A DNA stretch of 64,000 nucleotides, taken from NCBI GenBank assembly GCA_027886175.1, contig JAJNNQ010000143.1:325001-389000 (forward strand), read 5' to 3'. This document shows, piece after piece, positions 30,202-41,463 of the stretch (within the stretch, counting starts at the first letter, position 1; every line of letters starts with the position of its first letter). The translations under genes and the position numbers were made by a program. A model generated the notes under the pieces. It was not told the DNA's origin and searched no databases. It was given only the letters and a program-made list of their open reading frames with translations. Source of the stretch: Phylloscopus collybita (Eukaryota > Chordata > Aves > Passeriformes > Phylloscopidae).

Positions 30202-31492
30202 CTGCAAACCAAAGGGACAGCAGCTGAAAGGCAAGGGCCCTGGCCCACCCACCACAGCTCCCACAGAATCCACAAGTGCCACAGAAAGTCATCACTTCTG
30301 GCCTCCCTCCCTCTCCTCACACAGAGGAACCCCCTCCCCACAAATGCCCGTGATCACAAAGTCCCACGTTTGTAGAAAAAGGGATGAGTCTCTGGGAATG
30401 AACCTGATGCAATTTCCCAAACTTCCCAGCCACTGACATTCCAGCAGACAGAGGCAGAACACCTCTGGAAGGTGTGGGGACCAAGGCCAGGCAGCCCTGC
30501 CTGACAAATAAAACAGATTTGTCAGTCTCAGCATTTTGGGGCTCATGGCCAAGCCCTACATGTTAAAGAATCCAAGGGAGAAATCCTCCTGGTTTAACGA
30601 GAAAGGCAACTCTGCTGGAATGTCTCCATAGCCAAGGAATTCCTGGACAGCTCCAAAAGTCTCAGTTTGTAACCCAGACAGTCACCCAGTGCTTGCCTGT
30701 TTTCGAAAAACTTCCTTCCAAAGAGGAATCCAACTCCTTGAAGACAAGCCAGGGACAAGTGGGGGCTGCAAACAAACCTTCTCAGATGGGGTAGGAGAAC
30801 TGGGACATGCACTGTGAGGAAGCCCTCCTCGAGCTCTCCAGATGGTTGTGTGCCTGTACCAAGGCTAGGACTTCACCTGGTTCTGTGTCTGGGACAACAA
30901 TGGCCACTGACCCCGCTACCTGCCCCACTCCTGTGCCTCCCCAGTGCATGCTGCCATCCCATTCCTGAGCCAGGATCACTCAGTCCTAAAACTCATTCCA
31001 CAGTCTTTAAATATCCAAAGTTTAACAACTTTGCTTTGCTGTTAATACCGGGCTCTGGAGCAGACCCCCTGTGACTCCCCCCCACTGCTCCTGCCTGTCT
31101 TCCTGGCCTCAGAGCTTCTTCCTGGCCAGGAGCAGGTCACACAGTGCTCAGGAACTGCCCTGCCAGGACAGTTCTTCCCTACATCCACGTCCTGCTCCTG
31201 CTCTCTACTGTCACACAGAAAACTCCTCACGCCAGGCTCCCTCCTGCCTGTGCTGGCAGAGCTGGGGGAGGCAGCACCAGGGTATCACACCATTTCCAAG
31301 AGGCAGCTCTCTGTGGGGAAGCTGAGATGGTGTGAGCAGGAACTCCTTCCTCAGGGCCCTGGGCTGAGGCTTCAGCATCATCCCTCAGGCCCATGCAAGG
31401 CCCACAGAGCAGGATCCCCCCTGTGCTGCCAGGGCTGGCACCCCACGCTCCCCCCGAGGCCGGGCTGCGGGCAGCCCAGGCGCCGCTCTCAC
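30202..31492 (-). other. AGAP3: AGAP3 intron 5
   Basis: Unique sequence; nothing recognised. Confidence 0.92.
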
Positions 31493-31634
31493 CCTGTGTG
31501 CCCACCAGCACCATCGGCACCTCGGCGGTGTTCCGGTAGCTGCAGAGCCGCAGGTAGTAGTTGTAGACGGTCTGGAAGCTGATCTCATCCTCCAGGCTGA
31601 AGACAAACACCACTGCATCGACCCAGGCAGCAAA
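31493..31634 (-). CDS. AGAP3: AGAP3 exon 5 (core of the GTPase-like domain)
   Basis: This 142-base exon encodes [20 protein letters not shown], then [15 protein letters not shown] and VPMVLVGTQ. The hydrophobic strand with [10 protein letters not shown] and the VGTQ run (392-395) are the beta-strand leading to the base-recognition site. The G4 motif is T-Q-D (394-396) in place of the NKxD of Ras, as expected for centaurin-gamma proteins; its Asp is split with exon 6. The acceptor is TTCAG, the donor GTGAGA. Tyr375 and Tyr381 resemble AGAP3 more than AGAP1 in this segment, though that alone is weak evidence. Confidence 0.97.
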
Positions 31635-31792
31635 CTGAAGAGATGGGGCAGGATTACAGCGGGGATCAGCAGCTGGAGACCCGGGCCCGGGGCAGCCAGC
31701 AAGGGCAGCACACACGGGCTCAGCCACACACACCTCCCCCAGCCCCTGGGCAGGGTGGGTGGAAGGGACCACAGGCAGGACAGGTCTCCTAC

Positions 31793-31878
31793 CTGCAGTT
31801 CAGGGGGGCCCCCTTCGTCTCGAATCAGCAGCAAGTAGCTCTGACCATCCACCACGATCTCCTTCTTAAACCGGCCAC
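31793..31878 (-). CDS. AGAP3: AGAP3 exon 4 (switch-II region of the GTPase-like domain)
   Basis: An 86-base exon encoding [20 protein letters not shown] followed by EGGPPELQ. The residues DEGG at 340-343 stand where Ras proteins carry DTAGQ; the catalytic glutamine position is changed, as in other AGAPs, so this is a family trait and not a lesion. It starts in phase 1 at a CTGAAG acceptor and ends in phase 0 at GTAGGA. Introns on both sides are the smallest in the gene (176 and 158 bases). Confidence 0.97.
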
Positions 31879-32054
31879 CTTCAGGGAGCAAGGCAGCCCG
31901 TCAGTGAGGGGGGAGCAGGCAGGGGGCACCCCCAAACGAGGGCTGGGGAGCTGCAGAGCCCCATGCCAGTGCTGGAGGAGCTGCAGGGACTGGGATCACC
32001 CTCAGCACCACGGAGAGGAGAGGAGTGAGGAGCCAGCCCATCCCCAGAGCTTAC

Positions 32055-32142
32055 CCTCTGGAGACTCCTCCTGCACGTAGGTGCCGGTCAGGTAGCGGTG
32101 CACCAGGGCCGACTTCCCACTGGACAGGTTCCCCACGATGCC
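32055..32142 (-). CDS. AGAP3: AGAP3 exon 3 (P-loop of the GTPase-like domain)
   Basis: This 88-base exon starts [14 protein letters not shown], the G1 phosphate-binding loop (Gly294 to Ser301 with Lys300-Ser301), and goes on with [15 protein letters not shown], the switch-I region. It begins in phase 0 after the TTCCAG acceptor and ends in phase 1 at GTAAGC. The lysine and serine that contact the nucleotide phosphates and Mg are intact. The AGAP GTPase-like domain binds and hydrolyses nucleotide weakly in mammalian proteins (family knowledge). It lies only 176 bases from exon 4, in the compact part of the gene. Confidence 0.97.
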
Positions 32143-32944
32143 CTGGAACAGATGCAGGTGTCACCTGGGTGCCCAGCACGTGTCCCTGTGCACGAGGCCA
32201 CCTCCGGGAGGTGACACCACCAGCACTGGGCACACGCTGGTGAGAGGCAGAGGTGTCCCTGAGAGGACACAGGGATGGTGTGACCCAGCCCAGGATGAGG
32301 TGGGAGGCCAGGGGACTGACTGGGCTCAGTCAGGCAGAGAGCAGCTGAGAGTGGGGCACAGCCACCTGGACAGAGGGCAGCGAGTACTCTCGTCCTCACC
32401 TGAACAGGCACAGCCCTGTCAGAGCCACATCAGCTCTTCCCACAGCCTTTCTGCTCCTCAGGGAACACCTGCCATCCCAAGTCAATTCAGAAGGAGAAAA
32501 ACCTCTTCTCCAGCCCACACATCCCCAGTTTTGGGGTGCTGCAGCTCTGGACAGCAGCTGCCAGGGGAGCAGAGGCCAGCTCCACACTGGGTCCAGGCCC
32601 AGCATGTGCTCGTGCCTGAGGCACCAGCACCAGGGCAGCACTGCCTGCACCTCCCAGCAGAGCCACTGGTGCCGCCCACACAGAAACACCCAGCACCAGT
32701 GTTCAACCAAACCAAAGGAGAGAGCTACTGAGCACCCAGTCTCACTGTGGGGAAGCACATCTGACTGCAGCACCCTCAGACTGGCTGTGAAATGCAGGTG
32801 GGTGTCCTGGATGAGTCAGTCAGAGAGCCCAGCTCTGCTCAGTGTCAGTGTCCTCCTGACCATTAATGCTGCTTAACTGTGGCACAGGTCTGTACTGAAG
32901 GATCTGCACTGAAGGATCTGCATCTGGACCTCATCCAGTCTGAT

Positions 32945-33340
32945 GAGCATTGGCTGAGGGAGCAGAAGGGGCTCAGCCTGGAGAAAAGGAGGCTCAGGAG
33001 GACCCTTCTCATTCCACAACTCCCTGACAGGAGGGTGCAGCCAGGTGGGGATTGGGCTCTGCTCCCAAGTAACTAACAACAGAAGAAGATGTAACATCCT
33101 CAAATTGCATCAGGGGAGGTTTAGGCTGGCTATCAGGTATCCCTTTTCCACAAAAAGGGAAGAGGTCACCTTCAGCTGAAGGTGAACCAAGTCACTATCC
33201 CTGGAAGTGTTCAAAAAATGTGGATGTGGCACTTGAGGACATAGTTTAGTGGTGAACACAGTGGTGATGCTGGCTGATGGTTGGACTTCATGATCTTAGA
33301 TGGCTTTTCCAGCCTTAATGGTTCTGTGATTCTGTAGAGC
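32945..33340 (+). mobile_element. CR1 LINE fragment with 3' end
   Basis: GGGGCTCAGCCTGGAGAAAA, GGAGGCTCAGGAGGACC, CAGGGGAGGTTTAGGCTGG and a 3' end TGGTTCTGTGATTCTGT are CR1 landmarks in order. Somewhat diverged. In AGAP3 intron 2, antisense to the gene. Confidence 0.92.
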
Positions 33341-33617
33341 TGCACTCACATGGCCACACCAGTGCCAGAAGATGTGGGCTGAGGAGTGGCTACAAACACT
33401 AAAGCTGCCTCTGCCACCATGGAAGTTTATAGCCAAACTTTTCCAGGCACAGGGATGAGTTTGGCAGGTGAGTCACCACCAGGCAGGTTCTCCAGCTCTC
33501 AGCCAGGCACTGAAATGCTCCTGCTGCTCTGGGTCCTGCCAGGAGTCCTGCCCTGGGCCAAGCACACACTCCCTGCAAGAGGCACCAGCCCTGTGGCAGC
33601 CGGCGCTGTGCAGCACA

Positions 33618-33862
33618 GACCAGAGGGCAGGACAGCTCCTCCCTGTCTCTGTCTGCCAGCTCCTCCTGTGCCAAGGGAGCCAGTGCATGGCAGGACCAGG
33701 ACAGCTCCTCCTGTGCCAACAGAGCCAGCACAGACCAGAGCACAGGGCAGCTCCTCCTGTGCCAAGGGAGCCAGCACAGACCAGAGCACAGGACAGCACC
33801 TCCCTGTCTCTGTCTGCCAGCTCCTCCTGTGCCAAGGGAGCCAGCACGGGGCAGGAGCAGGA
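33618..33862. repeat. About 46-bp imperfect tandem repeat
   Basis: CAGCTCCTCCTGTGCCAA recurs at 33657, 33702, 33748 and 33818; two places (33633 and 33794) carry a longer form with CCCTGTCTCTGTCTGC inserted. The array is in AGAP3 intron 2 with no gene content. Confidence 0.85.
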
Positions 33863-34127
33863 AGCACTGATCAGTGGGAGCCCACAGGCAAACACTGCCA
33901 CCTCTGTCACTGCTCAGAGCAACTTCAGATCCCCACAGTGCCCACACAGGTGACAACACAGAGAACACAGGCTGGGCTGCAGCCCTGCCCATCCTGCACG
34001 GGCATCTCCGAGCCAGGAGCCCCACTGAGCCAGGGGCTGCAGCAACACCGTGCCCATGTTATGGGCAATGGGAACAGCCCATCCCTGCCTGAGCCCCCCC
34101 TGCCACTGCAGTCTAACCAGCATCATC

Positions 34128-34625
34128 ACAGAAGCATGGAGTCCCAGAATGGCTTGTGCTGGAAGGGACCTTCAAGCTCATCCAGTTCCACTCCCTGCCA
34201 TGGACAGTGACACCTTCCACGATCCCAGGCTGCTCCAAGCCCCAGCCAGACTGGCCTTGGACACTTCCAGGAATCCAGGGGCAGCTTCTCTGGGCAACCA
34301 GTGCCAGGGCCTCACCACTCTCACAGGGAAGAATTCTTTCCCAGTATTCCATCTAACCCTGCCCCCTCCGTGGGAAGCCATTCCCCTTTGTCCTGTCACT
34401 CCAGGCCCTTGTCCCAAGTCCCTCTCCAGCTTTCCTGGAGCCTCTTCAGGCACTGGAAGGGGCTCTAATGCCTCCAGGATGAACACTCCCAGCTCTCCAG
34501 CCTGGCTCCTGAGGGGTTTCAGCTCTCAGAGCATCTCCACAGCCTCCTCTGAACTCACTCCAGGTCCATATCTGTGTTTTGTTGGGGGCCCTGACACGGG
34601 CACAGTGCTCCAGAAGGCCTCACAG
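34128..34625 (-). mobile_element. CR1 LINE fragment, about 500 bp
   Basis: The longest CR1 copy here. Reverse complement order: tail (AGCATGGAGTCCCAGAATGG), GGAAGGGACCTTCAAGC, CTTCCAGGAATCCAGGGGC, then TGTCCTGTCACTCCAGGCCC and AGCATCTCCACAGCCTCC. 5'-truncated. In AGAP3 intron 2. Confidence 0.94.
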
Positions 34626-35360
34626 AAGAAACTCTGGAGAGCCCAGCCCCGGGCAGGCAGCTCAGGGGTTCAGTGCCAGGCTGGCCATGGCTCCTCTGCC
34701 AAGGGAGCAGCTCCCAGCAGCCAGGGTGCCACACCACGCCAAAGATAAACACTCCAATGGCATTTACCTCTAGAACTCGGACAGAGGCTGCAGTTACACT
34801 TTGTTTGCACAAAGTACAAACCCTGACCTGCACCTCACCAAAATCTTGCTGCTCTGCCGTGTCCTTGAGCTCACCTGGAGCTTCAAACCAGCCACAGAGC
34901 TGACAATCCTGAGGAACACAGCCCCTGAGAAGCAGCAAACTGGAGCCAAGCACGGTGTGTAAGCACTGTGGGAGCCTCTGCTCCATGGTTTTTGGGAGAA
35001 TGCAGGAACACAGTTGGCACTGTGCTGGCACTGCCCAGTGCCAGGTCCAGGGCACCGTCAGTGCCCCTCTGCAAGAGCTGCTCAGTCACAGCTTCCTCCT
35101 GGCCTGCAGCACTGGGAGGGAGCTTTTGGGGATAAACTGAGGGAGGGAAAACTGCTGAATGTATCTTAAATACATCACATTATTCAAAGACCTCGGAGAA
35201 AGTATCCTGAATGCCTGGGGACACAGGCAGGGAGAGCAGAGAGACCCTGAACTCCTCTGGGAGAGACAGAGGAGACACAGGACACAGAGCTGCTTGAAAA
35301 TGGGAAGGAAGTGAAGCTGGGCAACGTTTCTTGCTGGGGGCAGCTCTGGGCCCCTCATGA

Positions 35361-35760
35361 CAAGAAAAACATTGAGAGGCTGGAGCGTGTCCAGGGAAGG
35401 GAACAGAGCTGGGAAGGGGCTGGAGCCCCAGGAGAGGCTGAGGGAGCTGGGAAAGGGGCTCAGCCTGGAGAAAAGGAGGCTCAGGGGGGACCCAGGGAAC
35501 AGGGACAAGAGGAGAGGGAATGGCCTCAGGTTGGGCCAGGGGAGGTTCAAATTGGGTATTGGGAAAATTCCTTCCTGGAAAGGGCTGTCCAGCCCGGGCC
35601 CAGCTGCCCAGGGAGGTGGTGAAGTCCCCACCCCTGCAGGAATTTAAAAGCCGTGTGGATGTGGCACCCAGGGACACAGTGATGGCCTTGGCAGTGCTGG
35701 GGGAGCAGCTGGACTCAGTGACCTCCAAAGGCTTTTCCAACCCAAATGATTCTGACACTC
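35361..35760 (+). mobile_element. CR1 LINE fragment with 3' end
   Basis: GGCTGGAGCGTGTCCAGGGA, GGGGCTCAGCCTGGAGAAAA, GGCCTCAGGTTGGGCCAGGG and TTCCAACCCAAATGATTCT follow CR1 order closely; the copy is well preserved and so fairly young. In AGAP3 intron 2. Confidence 0.95.
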
Positions 35761-36968
35761 GAAACTTGCACTCCAAAAGCCCTCCAGGCTGTTAGAAGAG
35801 CTGCTCTGGCTGGATCAAATCCTGGAGCAACACGGATCCCCAGAGGTCATGCAAAATCTGGGGAAAGGGCTGTGCTACTTGAGGAAGAACTAAAGCTTCA
35901 GCATGGTTTAGCTGGCAGCATGGCTTTGCAGCCTTAGGGAGCCTCAACATCAGGCAGCAACACCCAAACATGTGTGAATGTTCTTAAAAATGCATTTCAC
36001 AGGTAAACTAATAAATGAATATTCAAAGTTTGGTTTGATTCTCACTTAACTGCAGGTAAGAGACACTCACAGTGGCAGGACAGGGCTGGAATGTTTTGCA
36101 AGAAGAATTTTGTTCTTTTGTCTCCTGGACTAATATTGAAAAAAGATAATCTTGCAAAAGCTGCAAGGAAGAAGAACTGAAGGGCACACGAGAGGAGCCT
36201 GTAAGGAGAGCTGAGGGCTGGCACAGAGAGCACAGGAAGAGCAGAAGGAGGAACCCACCCACCACGGAAGCACCTGCAGCACCCTGCCCAGCCTGACACC
36301 ACCTCCTGGCCACTGCAACACTGCCCCTGTCCCACCTGGAGGGGCTGTGGCAGGGGCAAAGGCTCAGGGGCAGCCCCCTGCCCACGGAGACCACAGCCCA
36401 CAGGGAGCTGGTGAAGCCCTGCAATGGCCTGACCTGGGGAAACCCGCCCTGCACAGACAGGCCTGGGCAGCCTCATCCCCTCAGTCTGGCAGAACAGAGC
36501 TGAGTGCCACCCTCCAGCACCCCTGCAGGGCAGGACACCTCAGCAGAGGCAGGAGGAGTGCCAGTGCAGGGCTGAGGTCAGTGAGGCTCTGAAGGAGCAG
36601 GGACACCTCCCGTGCCAGGATGGCTGCTCTGGGGGGGACGCCAGGGGCCTGTACCTGAACCACCACCTGGGATCTGCAGCTGCCTCTGCTGCACCCAGAC
36701 AGGCACAGCTCTGCCAGGGCCAGCAGGGAGGCTGAGGGGCTCCAATGGTGCCTTTCCACCTTCAAGTGCTCTCCCAGACCACCCCTCTGGCTCACCCCTC
36801 GGAGCGTGAGCTGCTGAGAAACCCCAGTCCTTCCCTGGCATGGCACCAGCCCCAGCTCCCCTCTCCCTTCTGAAGCTGAAGCCTCTGTGTTTCCACCTGG
36901 CCACATGAAAATGCAGGATTTTCTTGAGGATGTGGAGAACCAGGGGCATCCCAGGCACAAGTACTCAC

Positions 36969-37027
36969 CACCTTCAGCTCAGGCACTGAGCGACTCAGGG
37001 TCCATTCCTGGCTGTTCACAAATGAAT
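36969..37027 (-). CDS. AGAP3: AGAP3 exon 2 (linker into the GTPase-like domain)
   Basis: A short 59-base exon between an acceptor (CTGCAG/AT) and a donor (GTG/GTGAGT). It encodes SFVNSQEWTLSRSVPELKV, a stretch almost invariant in AGAP1 and AGAP3 that sits directly before the P-loop. It begins with the last two bases of the Asp271 codon and ends in phase 0, so it can take either the exon at 47.6-48.5 kb or any other first exon ending in phase 1. That makes it the shared entry point for alternative promoters. Flanking introns are long (4.8 kb downstream, 10.6 kb upstream). Confidence 0.95.
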
Positions 37028-38028
37028 CTGCAGACAGAGGGAAGAAATCATCAGGTTACCCTCAAGACCCCAGCAAGGATCCTGCTACACTCTCCCTGCT
37101 GCCTCCAGGCAGATCCATGGCTCTTCCTGCCCTCCTGCCCCAAAGACACCGACTGCAGGAGGGCCCAGCAGGCAGCCAGGGCCCCAAGTGGGGCTGAGCA
37201 GCAGCCCAGCAGGGGCAGGAGCAGGATGGCACCAGAGGCCGGGCACCACTGCCTGGAACCCTCCCTCCAGCCCTGCAGGAGCACAAAAACCCCTTCAGCA
37301 CCCCCTGCCCCGAGGCACAGAGGACAAGGGAAGCACTGGGGACCTGACACCCTTTTGGGGAGCCCCAGAGCTGAGGGCACATGCCAGCACCCCTCAGCAT
37401 GCCTCAGGCTGTGCAGGGTGGAGCTGCCAGCAGGACATGGGCCACGTTCCTGACTGAGCACAAACACAATTCATTACTGCATATTATGGAATTGGCAGCA
37501 TGTGCAATAGGCTCACAGAGGCTGTGGCAATCCAGCATGGCTTGAGGAAACACCCCCACCCTGCCACAGAGCATCTGGAGGAGGAGCAGGAGCCTGGAGG
37601 ACACCTTGAGTACCAGAAGCAGCCAGCAGCCCCTCCTGACAAACCTCAGTCCCTCACTCAGAGCTTCCATCCAACACCAGCTCCAGGGCAGCACCCACAG
37701 GAGCAGCACCTCCTGCATGTTTGTCACATACCAACAGAAAGCATTTTTGGAGACCAGAAACCTGTGGGAGCTCTGCATCTTCAGGAGCCTGTGATAAACC
37801 TGCCAAATCTGTGGCCACAGACTCGCAGGAACGGGAATCTCAGATGGGCTCAGAAGGGAAGCAGCAAATCCACCAGACCCCAAAGCAGGCAGCAATCAAA
37901 CACGGTGACCTGGGCACTGCCACTGCTCCAGTGTCACCCCAGGGCACAGGGAAGGTGGCTCCAGACGCCCCCCAGCAGCCCCAACCCCACAACCACAACT
38001 CCTAGTGCCTGCTCCAGAGTCCCCAAAC

Positions 38029-38320
38029 CACCCTCACAGGGAACAATTCCTTCCCAATATCCCATCCAGCCCTGCCCTCTGGCAGTGGGAGCCATCCCCT
38101 GTGTCCTGTCCCTCCCCAGCCCCTCTGCAGCTCTCCTGGAGCCCCTTCAGGCCCTGCCAGGGGCTCCCAGCTCTCCCTGGAGCCTTCTCCTCTGCAGGTG
38201 AGCATTCCCAGCTCTCCTGGAGCCCCTTCAGGCCCTGCCAGGGGTTCCCAGCTCTCCCTGGAGCCTTCTCCTCTACAGGTGAGCATTCCCAGCTCCCCCA
38301 GCCTGGCTCCAGAGCAGAGG
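38029..38320 (-). mobile_element. CR1 LINE internal fragment
   Basis: CCTCACAGGGAACAATTCC, CCAATATCCCATCCAGCCC and CCTGTGTCCTGTCCCTCC match the same region seen in the copy at 34.1 kb. It lacks the 3' tail and contains an 81-bp tandem duplication. Confidence 0.85.
38128..38289. repeat. 81-bp tandem duplication inside a CR1 fragment
   Basis: The segment from CAGCTCTCCTGGAGCC at 38128 repeats at 38209 with few differences (CTCCCAG/TTCCCAG, CTGCAGG/CTACAGG). It is within a minus-oriented CR1 fragment, so the duplication happened after insertion. Confidence 0.93.
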
Positions 38321-39596
38321 GGCTCCAGCCCTCCCAGCACCCACCTTGTGTTGAGGGCAGCACTGGGCTCCAAGCCCTGCCCTCACCCCAGCTCGTGTTC
38401 CAGCCCTCATAACTCCCATGGGGAGGTTGGACACACAACAGCACCAGCTCCTCCTCCGTCTCCAGGCTACAGCTGCATCTCCCCCCTCTCCCCTCCCTGG
38501 GCAGCACAAAGCCATGGGGAAGAGCCCACTCCTGCTCCCAGTGCCAGAGGGATGGCTGAGCTGCTCAGAGAGCACGAGGCAACAAACCACGAGCCAGCAG
38601 TGTGCCTTGTCCTCGCTCTGTGCAGCCACCAGCACCACAGGCCACCACATTCATCCAGCATGGTCGAGGAAGCTGCAAACATGCTGCTCCCACCTGTAGT
38701 CTGCCTTCCATGGCTGACTTAGGAACACTCCTTTTCCAGGAGTTACAGAGAAACAATCCCCCAGTCTGCTGCAGGAACACCAGGTTATTTATAGCCATCC
38801 TGAGGAATCGTTCCTCTGCCGTGTCTTTCACCTGCCCTTTCCTTTTTTAGGCAGAGGTAACACTTTTATTAAGACAATCCATCAGTCAGGAGGAAAATGA
38901 TACATTTTTGAGCCCTTTCCAAAAGACAACAGCACACCTGTATTTCCAACTGCATCACTGGGTATAAAAATAGCTGTCACCTCCACTTGGGACTTCAGCC
39001 CCACTCAGCTCCTTTGGCAGGTAATGTGACAGATGAAGCACCACGCAGGCCTCCTGTGTGCCCAGCCCTCCCTGAGGGGAGCAGGCAGCACACCCCGTGC
39101 TGTGTCACTACACACAGCAGCCTTGTGCCAGGGGGCACCAGGCACAGACACTGGTCAGCCGGGGAAGGAGGAGAGGCAGGGACAGCCCTGCAGAGGCTCC
39201 TGGGCTCTCCCTGGATCTCTCAAGGATGACCAGGACAAGCTGCCCCAACACCTGCCAGCTGCCTCCTGCACCAACTGTCCCGACAGACCCCTGTCTGGTT
39301 TTTAACCCAGGTTCAAGAGTTTGCAGCACTCTGATTTTTGACTTGCTGAGAAGGCCCCTGAGTAAACCTTCACACAAATAAACACTGACAGCAGGAGGCC
39401 AGCAGGACTGTACTCAGCCACACAACACAGCCCGCTCCTCACTGCCATCAGCACACCTCACCTGAGCTCCGGGCACACCTGCACGCCTGCCTGCCCACTC
39501 CAGCATCTGCCAGGCCTGGGTGGCAGCCCAGGCCAGCAGTGACAGCCCAGCTGCCACTGCAGCTCCTGGGGACCCACCCAGCACGTGTGGCATCGA

Positions 39597-40679
39597 CAGC
39601 CCAGGGGTCCCAGACAGCCCAGGGGTCCCGGACAGCCCAGGGGTCCTGGCAGAGCCCAGGGGTCTCGGCACAGCCCAGGGGTCCCAGACAGCCCAGGGGT
39701 CCCGGACAGCCCAGGGGTCCCGGACAGCCCAGGGGTCCCGGCACAGCCCAGGGGTCCCGGACAGCCCAGGGGTCCCGGCACAGCCCAGGGGTCCCGGCAC
39801 AGCCCAGGGGTCCCGGCACAGCTCAGGGGTCCCGGCACAGCCCAGGGGTCTCGGCACAGCCCAGGGGTCCCGGCACAGCCCAGGGGTCCCGGCACAGCCC
39901 AGGGGTCTCGGCAGAGCCCAGGGGTCCCGGCACAGCCCAGGGGTCCCAGCACAGCCCAGGGGTCCCGGCACAGCCCAGGGGTCCCAGCACAGCTCAGGGG
40001 TCCCAGCACAGCTCAGGGGTCCCGGCACAGCCCAGGGGTCTCGGCAGAGCCCAGGGGTCCCAGCACAGCTCAGGGGTCCCGGCACAGCCCAGGGGTCCCG
40101 GCACAGCCCAGGGGTCCCAGCACAGCTCAGGGGTCCCGGCACAGCCCAGGGGTCCCGGCACAGCCCAGGGGTCCCAGCACAGCCCAGGGGTCTCACTGCA
40201 GCCCAAGGGTCCCAGCACAGCCCAGGGGTCCTGGCAGAGCCCAGGGGTCCCGGCACAGCCCAGGGGTCCCAGCACAGCCCAAGGGTCCCAGCACAGCTCA
40301 GGGGTCCCGGCACAGCCCAGGGGTCCTGGCACAGCTCAGGGGTCCCAGCACAGCTCAGGGGTCCCAGCACAGCCCAGGGGTCTCAGCACAGCCCAGGGGT
40401 CCCGGACAGCCCAGGGGTCCTGGCAGAGCCCAGGGGTCCTGGCAGAGCCCAGGGGTCCCAGCACAGCCCAGGGGTCCCAGCACAGCCCAGGGGTCCCGGC
40501 ACAGCTCAGGGGTCCCAGCACAGCCCAGGGGTCCCGGACAGCCCAGGGGTCCTGGCAGAGCCCAGGGGTCTCAGCACAGCCCAGGGGTCCCGGCACAGCC
40601 CAGGGGTCCCGGCACAGCTCAGGGGTCCCGGCACAGCCCAAGGGTCCCAACACAGCCCAGGGGTCTCAGCACAGCCCAG
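39597..40679. repeat. 18/19-bp minisatellite, about 1.08 kb, near 57 copies
   Basis: Units of CAGCCCAGGGGTCCCGGCA (19) and an 18-base form lacking one base (GTCCCGGA) alternate in AGAP3 intron 1. Variants exchange CCCGG, CCCAG, TCTCGG and CCTGG, and CAGCTC replaces CAGCCC in some. No unit carries a stop in any frame, so long open frames arise on both strands without coding meaning. Unit order is irregular, suggesting repeated unequal exchange. Confidence 0.97.
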
Positions 40680-41217
40680 CACACTGCCTGCACCCACAGT
40701 CTCCACTCAGCAGCATGCCAGGGTGCGAGCACCACTTTACACAGTGCAGCTGGAGTTTCCCTTCCTTCACAATCGCCTGGGAGATACTGAGATGCAGATC
40801 TTGGAGAGGCATGGTGCCCCTGAGCCCCCTTCTGGAGCTAAGGTCACAGATGTCAGGGGCAGAAGAGCCCTGTGTGCCCCTGACACCCTGGGCCAGACCT
40901 GTACACACCAACTCTTCAGCTGAGTAACACCTCAGTGAACAGACACACCTCCTGTTCAGGGGGACATCCCACCATGACTCTGCACACTGTCTGGAGCAGC
41001 ACTTTCACAGCCTTTCTCCTGCCCCAGGAGCTGAGTGGGAGGCAGTTTCCTCCTGCACAGATCGATTAAGGACGAAGAGGGCAGTGCCTGGCAGGCAAAG
41101 AGGCCATGCATGTCCACACCCCAGAGCAGGCTTGTGTCCTCTGCCTGCACCCTGCAGCATGTGGGCAAGCCTCCCACCCACCACCTGGACAAGGTACACT
41201 AGGCCATCAGCACTTGA

Positions 41218-41463
41218 TAGGACAAGAAGAAATAGCCTCAAGTTGTCAGGGGAGGTTTAGGTTTGATATTGAGAATATTTCTTCCCTGAATCAGCTGTGC
41301 AGCCCTGGCCCAGGGCAGTGGTGGGGTCACCATGCCTGGAGGGATTTAAAAGGCAGGTGGATGTGGCACCTGGGTTGGGGATGGCCATGGCACTGTGGGG
41401 GGAATGGTTGGACTGGATGGTCTGAGAGGCCTTTTCCAACCTCAATGATTCTGTGATTCTGTG
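41218..41463 (+). mobile_element. CR1 LINE 3'-end fragment
   Basis: AGCCTCAAGTTGTCAGGGGA, GGAGGTTTAGGTTTGATATT, TGGTTGGACTGGATGGTCTG and the end ATTCTGTGATTCTGTGA are diagnostic of the CR1 3' end with its tandem ATTCTGTG words. In AGAP3 intron 1. Confidence 0.95.

Larger units (their letters stand above)
32143..36968 (-). other. AGAP3: AGAP3 intron 2
   Basis: Repeat-rich: three CR1 copies (two antisense to the gene, one sense) and a 46-bp repeat. The rest is unique with no exon recognised. Confidence 0.92.

Noticed and set aside
39520..40927. Frames of over 400 codons in all three plus frames and long minus frames
   Set aside because: They come from a stop-free 18/19-bp tandem repeat; the protein would be an artefact of unit composition.
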